In this document: positions 53,853-58,741 of the stretch, in pieces
Layout of the letters: each line of letters begins with the position of its first letter
How positions within the stretch are numbered: position 1 is the stretch's first letter
NCBI RefSeq assembly: GCF_000281955.1
Contig: NZ_AKKF01000123.1
Location: 1-58,741, forward strand
Length of the DNA stretch: 58,741 bases
Direction of reading: 5' to 3'
Source: Caulobacter sp. AP07
GTDB lineage: Bacteria; Pseudomonadota; Alphaproteobacteria; Caulobacterales; Caulobacteraceae
The notes under the pieces: generated by a model
Database searches by the model: none
Told to the model about the DNA's origin: nothing
The model's input: only the letters and a program-made list of their open reading frames with translations
Position numbers and translations under genes: made by a program

Positions 53853-54932
53853 ATGGACCCGCCCTTGACACCTTCCGACCTTCTTGTTCAACGCGACGCC
53901 GGCTCGCCCAACCTCTGGGACCGGCTTTTGGCCGGCATGACGAAGCAACGACTCCAGCCGGCCGAGCCTTCCCGGGGCGAAACGCTCGACGCCGACGAGG
54001 TCGTCTTCCTGATCTGCGTCGAGGCCAACCCGCTCGAGGTCCAGGCCCATCTGCTGTGCGCCAGCCTTCGCCGCTTCGGCGGGCGCTACAAGGACGCGCC
54101 GATCGTGGCGGTCTCGCCCCGCCCCGCCCTGGCCCTGTCGCCGACGTCCCAGGCGGCGCTGGAGGCGCTGGGCGTCACCTATGTTTCCATGCCCCTGAAC
54201 GAGACCGGCAGCCCCTACGGCACCATCAACCGCATCGTGACCGGCGCCTGGGCCGAGGCCAACCTGCCGCAGCCCTATCTGGTGGTGCTCGACACCGACA
54301 TGATCTTCACGGCCGAGCCCTGCTTCCTGCGGGCGGACGTCGGCGTGCGGCCGGTCGACATGAAGGGATCGGCCACGGGGGGCGAGGGTGACCCGCTGGA
54401 CGACTACTGGACGCGGCTGTGCGGCTTCGCCGGGATCGCGCCGTCGACCCTGCCGCCGCTCGAGACCGCCATCGACCGGATCGCCATCCGCGCCTCCTAC
54501 AACGGCGGCTTCATGGTCGTGCGGCGCGACCTGGGCGTTCTGCGGCGCACGCGCGACATCTTCTTCGCCTCGCTGGAAGAGAATATGCGGCCGCTGGCCG
54601 GCAGCGGCGTCAACGTCTTTGCCTCCACCGGTCTGGTTGGGGTCGAGGCCAGCGAGTGGTGGGGCTCCAGCCAGGCTGCGTTGAGCATCGCGATCTGGTC
54701 GCTGACGTTGGACGTCCGCCTCTATGACAATCGCTACAATATCCCCGCGCACTTGCTGCGCGATCGGTCCTGGCCGCTGCCGGCCGGCTACGAACCCGTG
54801 CTCCTGCACCATCACTATCCGCTGGAGCGCGAGTATCACGACCCCCTGCTCGGCACGATGCGCAAGCTCGCCTGTTCACAGGCCGTGCTGGAATGGACCC
54901 AGGCGCAACTGGCTGGATTGACCCTGCGTTGA
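53853..54932 (+). CDS. Glycosyltransferase-like protein (DxD type)
   Basis: 359 residues. A GT-A-like pattern: VFLICVEANPLEVQAHLLCASLRRFGG, VVLDTDMIF (DxD), NGGFMVVRRD, and LLHHHYPLEREYH near the end. These fit sugar-nucleotide-dependent transferases related to GT8-like families, but no named family is assigned. No signal peptide. Upstream ribosome site weak. It lies just before the sulfotransferase-type gene (161-base gap), so the two may serve one surface glycan. Confidence 0.7.
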   Translation: MDPPLTPSDLLVQRDAGSPNLWDRLLAGMTKQRLQPAEPSRGETLDADEVVFLICVEANPLEVQAHLLCASLRRFGGRYKDAPIVAVSPRPALALSPTSQAALEALGVTYVSMPLNETGSPYGTINRIVTGAWAEANLPQPYLVVLDTDMIFTAEPCFLRADVGVRPVDMKGSATGGEGDPLDDYWTRLCGFAGIAPSTLPPLETAIDRIAIRASYNGGFMVVRRDLGVLRRTRDIFFASLEENMRPLAGSGVNVFASTGLVGVEASEWWGSSQAALSIAIWSLTLDVRLYDNRYNIPAHLLRDRSWPLPAGYEPVLLHHHYPLEREYHDPLLGTMRKLACSQAVLEWTQAQLAGLTLR

Positions 54933-55093
54933 GCGATCAGCGATATTGTGACTTTCGAGAGCAAAGCTCCGCCGTTGTGGCCTCCAGGGGAATCACTCAC
55001 TTTAACAAATAGAAGACACTCATCTGGCCGAGCCGAGCGCCTGTGTTGGAGGTTGATCCAAGAAAAACTGTGCGGCGGCGGGGGAGCGGCGTT

Positions 55094-56506
55094 ATGGGAA
55101 TTGGCGTGGAAGAATGCTCCGCGGGTTTGCGCCACGCGATCGTCGTGCTGGGCATGCATCGCAGCGGGACCTCCAGCCTGACTGGCGTCTTGGGTCTGCT
55201 TGGGGCGGCCATGCCTCGGACCCTCATGCCCATCACCGACGATAATTCTCGCGGCTATTGGGAGTCCGTGCCGGTCGCCGCCCTGAACGACGAGATCCTC
55301 GGCGAACTGAGCTCCACTTGGTCGGACTGGCGGGCCCTTCCGTTGGACCGTTTGTCGGGTCCATCCGTCGAGGACTATCGCGGTCGCGCCGCCGCGTTGC
55401 TGGACTCGGAGTTCGGCGACGCCCCGCTGATCGCGCTCAAGGATCCGCGCATCACCCGGCTCTTCCCGTTCTGGCGCGAAACGCTGTCGGTGGCGGGATA
55501 CCGTGTCGGCGTGCTCATACCGCTGCGCCATCCGCTCGAGGTCGCCGCCTCGCTCCGGGCGCGCGACGCCATGCCGATGGCTCAGGGCTTGATGATATGG
55601 CTGGGCGGCGTGTTGGAGGCTGAACTGCGATCGCGCGGCTGCGATCGGCACTTCCTGGCCTGGACCGACCTGCTGAACGACTGGCGCCCCTTGCTGGCTT
55701 CGGCCGTGTCTTCGCTGGAGATCGACTGGCCGGTTCCCCTCGACGTGGCGGAGCCGCGGATCGACGCCTTTCTCGACAGGGGTCTACGGCATCAGACGCT
55801 CGACGACGCCCTGGCGGCCGAACTCTCGGCCAACGCCTGGATCCGTGACACGCACGCCGCGATGATGCGGCTGGTCGCGGATGCGACGTCGAGCGAGGCG
55901 ATGGTCGAGCTTGATCGCGTCCGGCTGGAATTCGCCGAAGCCGCGCTGCTGTTCGGCCCGAGCCTGGGTCACGTCGAGCAGCAGGGCCGGCAATTGGCCC
56001 TTCGCGCGGAGGCGCTCGAGGCGGCGGTCGCTGATCGGGAACGCGCGTTGGAACGGAGCCTTGCTCAGGCGCGCCGCCAGGCCGAAAGCCCGGCGGCGGA
56101 CTGGCCCCAAGGCGCCACCGAGCTTGAGCGCCGCCTGGTCGAGGTCCGCGACGAGGCCGAGCGGCAGTCGGTGGAGGCGGCCAGGCGTACGCTTCAAGTT
56201 GAGCAACGACTGGCCCAGGCCCAGGATGATCTGAACCGGCTGGCCGTGCAGGCGGCCGCGAGCGCGCGGGAGGCGGCGGCGCGGGCCGTCGCCCTCGACG
56301 ACAGCGAGAGAAGCCAAGCCACGGCCTTGACGCAAGCCGCGACGGCCCGGGCCCGGCTCTACGAAGTCGAGGGGCGTTTCACCGCCTACCGCCAGACCAG
56401 CGAGGCCAGGACCGCCGCCCTGGAAGCGGCTCTTGCCGATCTTCGCGACAAGCTGGAAACGCCATGGCGCACCGCCGTGCGGCTTACGCTCGGGGCCAAG
56501 ATCTGA
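55094..56506 (+). CDS. Sulfotransferase with a C-terminal coiled coil
   Basis: 470 residues from ATG 55094 with GGGGAG upstream. Residues about 15-270: sulfotransferase domain with the PAPS loop VVLGMHRSGTSSL and a 3'-phosphate-binding type stretch PLRHPLEVAASLRAR. Residues about 300-455: a long coiled coil (LERSLAQARRQAE, LERRLVEVRDEAERQ, LEAALADLRDKLETP). It ends PWRTAVRLTLGAKI. Sulfates an acceptor, probably a glycan; the coiled coil suggests oligomerisation or docking to a partner. Upstream DNA (54940-55093) is less GC-rich, which hints at transfer. Confidence 0.82.
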   Translation: MGIGVEECSAGLRHAIVVLGMHRSGTSSLTGVLGLLGAAMPRTLMPITDDNSRGYWESVPVAALNDEILGELSSTWSDWRALPLDRLSGPSVEDYRGRAAALLDSEFGDAPLIALKDPRITRLFPFWRETLSVAGYRVGVLIPLRHPLEVAASLRARDAMPMAQGLMIWLGGVLEAELRSRGCDRHFLAWTDLLNDWRPLLASAVSSLEIDWPVPLDVAEPRIDAFLDRGLRHQTLDDALAAELSANAWIRDTHAAMMRLVADATSSEAMVELDRVRLEFAEAALLFGPSLGHVEQQGRQLALRAEALEAAVADRERALERSLAQARRQAESPAADWPQGATELERRLVEVRDEAERQSVEAARRTLQVEQRLAQAQDDLNRLAVQAAASAREAAARAVALDDSERSQATALTQAATARARLYEVEGRFTAYRQTSEARTAALEAALADLRDKLETPWRTAVRLTLGAKI

Positions 56507-56556
56507 ACGGCGCGGGGTTCGCGGCCCTTGACGCCGCGCCCCGCAACCGCTCCCCT

Positions 56557-56570
56557 CGAACAAACGTTCG
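56557..56570. promoter_or_regulatory. Palindrome upstream of the SDR gene
   Basis: CGAACAAACGTTCG, five-base arms around AAAC, 13 bases before the SDR ATG. It has the same arm-spacer-arm layout as the 5073 and 52452 operators but a different sequence. It overlaps the ribosome-site region, so it may be a hairpin. Confidence 0.35.
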
Positions 56571-56582
56571 GGAGCTGACGCC

Positions 56583-57365
56583 ATGGCCTACCAACCCTTC
56601 GACCTGACCGGCAAGGTCGCGCTGATCACCGGCGGCAATCGCGGCATCGGCCTGGGCATGGCCAGCGCCCTGGCCCAGGCGGGGGCCGACATCGTCATCT
56701 GGGGCAGCAACGCCGAACGCAACCTGGCCGCCGAGGGCGAACTGCTCAAGCACGGCGTGCGGGTGAAGGCCCAGGTGGTCGACGTCTCGCAGGAAGCCCA
56801 GGTCCGCGAGGGCATGGAGGAGGCGGTGGCGGCCATGGGTCGGGTCGACAGCGTGTTCGCCAACGCCGGGGTTGGCTACGGCGCGCCGTCGTTCGTCGAC
56901 ATGCCGACCGAGACCTACCGCAAGATCCTGGCGGTCAATCTGGACGGGGTGTTCTTCACCTTCCGCGAGGCCTGCCGCCATATGGTCGAGCGGGCCAAGG
57001 CCGGCGACCCGGGCGGCTCGCTGGTCGGGATCGCCTCGCTGGCCGCCATCGAGGGCGCGGCCCGCAACCAGGCCTACGCCGCCACCAAGGGGGCGGTGAT
57101 CTCGATGATGAAGTCGGTGGCCGTCGAGCACGCCCGCTACGGCGTGCGGGCCAACGCCATCCTGCCCGGCTGGATCGCCACCGACATGACCCAGGGCGCG
57201 CAGGACAACCCGGCCTTCGCCGAGAAGGTCATCCCCCGGGTGCCGGCCCGCCGCTGGGGCGAACCGGCCGACTTCGGCGGCATCGCCGTCTACCTGGCCT
57301 CGGGCGCGTCCAGCTACCACTCGGGCGACACCTTCGTGATCGACGGGGCCTATTCGATCTTCTGA
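56583..57365 (+). CDS. Short-chain dehydrogenase/reductase
   Basis: 260 residues. Classic SDR: LITGGNRGIGLGMASALAQAG (nucleotide), ANAGVGYG (NAG), Ser in GIASLAAIEG, YAATKGAVISMMKSVA (YxxxK), and SGASSYHSGDTFVIDGAYSIF at the C-terminus. Typical of FabG-like or sugar/steroid-type dehydrogenases. GGGAG seven bases before ATG. Substrate unknown. Confidence 0.94.
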   Translation: MAYQPFDLTGKVALITGGNRGIGLGMASALAQAGADIVIWGSNAERNLAAEGELLKHGVRVKAQVVDVSQEAQVREGMEEAVAAMGRVDSVFANAGVGYGAPSFVDMPTETYRKILAVNLDGVFFTFREACRHMVERAKAGDPGGSLVGIASLAAIEGAARNQAYAATKGAVISMMKSVAVEHARYGVRANAILPGWIATDMTQGAQDNPAFAEKVIPRVPARRWGEPADFGGIAVYLASGASSYHSGDTFVIDGAYSIF

Positions 57366-57495
57366 CGAAAACTGGACGCGCCGGTCCATGAAATCCCGTT
57401 ATAAATAAGGGACTTGCGGAACCTTCGGGCCGGTGAGAACCTTCCTTTGTCGACAGTCCCGGCGCCAGACCGGGACGTCGCCAGAGGAAACGACG

Positions 57496-57633
57496 ATGAC
57501 CCCGCAAGATGTCATGGGCTTGGCGCCGCCGCGCGGCATGCTGGCCCTGATCGCCATGATCCTGACGTCGATGGCCGCCTGCTTCTGGACGTCGGAAGCC
57601 GAGGTCCAGCCCGAGATCCTCCGCAAGGACTGA
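57496..57633 (+). CDS. 45-residue membrane peptide
   Basis: MTPQDVMGLAPPRGMLALIAMILTSMAACFW..., ATG 57496 with AGAGGAAA upstream. One membrane helix (LALIAMILTSMAACFW) flanked by short polar parts. No family recognised. It is between the SDR and the monooxygenase genes and could be co-transcribed with the latter. Confidence 0.5.
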   Translation: MTPQDVMGLAPPRGMLALIAMILTSMAACFWTSEAEVQPEILRKD

Positions 57634-57713
57634 GCGGACATTTACGCTGACCTCGCGGCACGCTTGCCGCCGGCCCACAAGCGCCCATCCTCCTGAAAAA
57701 GGGAGGCCGCCAC

Positions 57714-58679
57714 ATGACCCTCAAGACGCCGCTTTGCGCGCTGCTCGGCATCGAGCATCCGATCCTGCTGGCCGGCATGGGCGGGGTGTCCTACGCGCCG
57801 CTGGCCGCGGCGGTCTCCAACGCCGGCGGCTATGGCGTGCTGGGCATGGCCGGGACCACGCCCGCCTTCATCCGCGCGCAGATGGAGGCGGTCCGCGCCC
57901 TGACCGACAAGCCGTTCGGCGTCGACCTGCTGGCCGCCACGCCCGACGCCCTGACGGCGGCCGTCGAGGTGATCATTGAAGGAGGGGCCTCGTCCTTCAT
58001 CGCCGGCCTGGGCGTGCCGCTGCCGATCATCGAGAGGCTGAAGGCGGCGGGGCTGAAGGTCATGGTGGTCTGTGGCGCGGTCAAGCACGCGGTCAAGGCC
58101 CAGCAGGCCGGCTGCGACGCGGTGATCTGCCAGGGCGGCGAGGGCGGCGGCCACACCGGCCTGGTCGGCACCCTGCCGCTGGTGGCCCAGGCGGTGGACG
58201 CCGTCGACATCCCGGTGGTGGCGGCCGGCGGCCTGTACGACGGTCGCGGCCTGGCGGCGGCCCTGGCCCTGGGAGCCCAGGGCGTGTGGATGGGCACCCG
58301 GTTCATCGCCTCTACCGAGGCGCATGCCGGCGACCTCTATCGCCAGGCGGTGCTGGAGGCGGCCGACGAGGACACCGTCCGCACCCGCTCCTATTCCGGC
58401 AAGCCAATGCGGGTGCGCAAGAACGCCTGGGTCGACGACTGGGAGGGCCGCCCGACCGACATCCAGCCCTTCCCGCGCCAGGCGATGGTCAGCATCCAGG
58501 CCGGGGCCCTGGGCGGCATCGCCGGCCAGATCGAGGGGCTGGACGCCGACAAGTCCTGCTTCGCCATGGGCCAGAGCGCGGGCGGCATCCGCGAGGTGCT
58601 GCCGGCCGGCGAGATCGTGGCCCGGGTGATGGCCGAGGCCGAGGCGACGATCGCCCGGGTGGCGGGGTTGCGGGGGTAG
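57714..58679 (+). CDS. Nitronate monooxygenase (2-nitropropane dioxygenase family)
   Basis: 321 residues, FMN-dependent TIM barrel oxidising nitronates. Motifs: PILLAGMGGVSYAPLAAAVSNAGGYGVLG, VICQGGEGGGHTGLVGTLPLVAQAV, PVVAAGGLYDGRGLAAALALGAQGVWMGTRFIAS and the His near GGGHTG that acts as base. Class I-like pattern. GGGAGG ribosome site at 57701-57706. Detoxification of nitro compounds is the usual role. Confidence 0.92.
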   Translation: MTLKTPLCALLGIEHPILLAGMGGVSYAPLAAAVSNAGGYGVLGMAGTTPAFIRAQMEAVRALTDKPFGVDLLAATPDALTAAVEVIIEGGASSFIAGLGVPLPIIERLKAAGLKVMVVCGAVKHAVKAQQAGCDAVICQGGEGGGHTGLVGTLPLVAQAVDAVDIPVVAAGGLYDGRGLAAALALGAQGVWMGTRFIASTEAHAGDLYRQAVLEAADEDTVRTRSYSGKPMRVRKNAWVDDWEGRPTDIQPFPRQAMVSIQAGALGGIAGQIEGLDADKSCFAMGQSAGGIREVLPAGEIVARVMAEAEATIARVAGLRG

Positions 58680-58687
58680 AACCGTCC

Positions 58688-58741
58688 ACTTGCCCCCACC
58701 TGGCGGCTGCGCCGCCTGTCCGCCCCCATGGGGGGCGGAGC
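58688..58741. repeat. CTTGCCCCCAC repeat, partial copy at window end
   Basis: ACTTGCCCCCACCTGGCGGC... shares its start with 49396-49508 and carries a GGCGGCTGCGCCGCC hairpin and a GCCCCCATGGGGGGC hairpin. It is cut by the window end. Confidence 0.65.

Overview
The window is high-GC alphaproteobacterial chromosome, most likely Caulobacteraceae (Caulobacter or a close relative). Pointers are the pse/flm-type flagellin-sugar genes, the ELM1-family protein, an alphaproteobacterial intergenic repeat, dense GTCATCCC-type hairpins, and a cluster of GANTC (CcrM) sites. I see no rRNA, tRNA, CRISPR array, integrase or transposase. This is core and accessory chromosome, not a prophage or ICE. Identification rests on reading the sequence only; no searches were run.

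Layout. 0-6 kb: alkylation repair (ogt overlapping an Ada-AraC-AlkA fusion), a secreted protein, an acyl-CoA dehydrogenase with a palindromic operator. 5.9-7.4 kb: an outer-membrane-protein gene and a short upstream transcription unit, bracketed by direct copies of one repeat. 7.5-12.7 kb: GNAT, an orphan Imm5-like immunity protein, two tandem paralogues that look like degenerate EAL proteins, and a two-gene unit of a receiver protein lacking its phosphoacceptor Asp plus a small partner. 12.7-17.8 kb: DUF4328 protein, then nadA-nadB-Uma2-nadC behind a promoter with two matching operators. 18-24 kb: hydrolase, oxidoreductase with divergent TetR, HAD dehalogenase, hybrid histidine kinase, dps. 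24-28.8 kb: SleB-type hydrolase, GNAT, trxB, two coupled small membrane proteins, pseI. 28.8-36 kb: secreted proteins, MarR/VOC pair, SDR, pseG plus an SpsF-type cytidylyltransferase, two tiny membrane proteins, ELM1-family protein, greA. 36-39.8 kb: chemoreceptor and partner, GST, DUF1294 protein, conserved hypothetical. 39.9-42.2 kb: a Slam-type outer-membrane exporter overlapping the gene for its probable cargo, a TbpB-like surface lipoprotein. 42.3-50.9 kb: hypotheticals, carB, patatin lipoprotein, cold-shock protein, small genes (one with a Fur box), pgsA. 51-58.7 kb: MHS-type transporter, trans-acting enoyl-reductase-type protein with the same operator core as the acyl-CoA dehydrogenase, glycosyltransferase-like protein, sulfotransferase-coiled-coil protein, SDR, a 45-residue membrane peptide, nitronate monooxygenase.

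Themes. Envelope and surface functions recur (Slam/lipoprotein, flagellin sugar, sulfotransferase, cell-wall hydrolase, patatin, barrel protein). Five control regions show clear symmetry: nadA, acyl-CoA dehydrogenase/enoyl reductase, MarR/VOC, TetR/oxidoreductase, and the promoter at 7.3 kb. The most promising leads are the Slam-lipoprotein pair, the degenerate-EAL/pseudo-receiver neighbourhood, the helically phased GANTC array upstream of the cold-shock gene, and the operator-in-promoter short unit at 7.1-7.3 kb.
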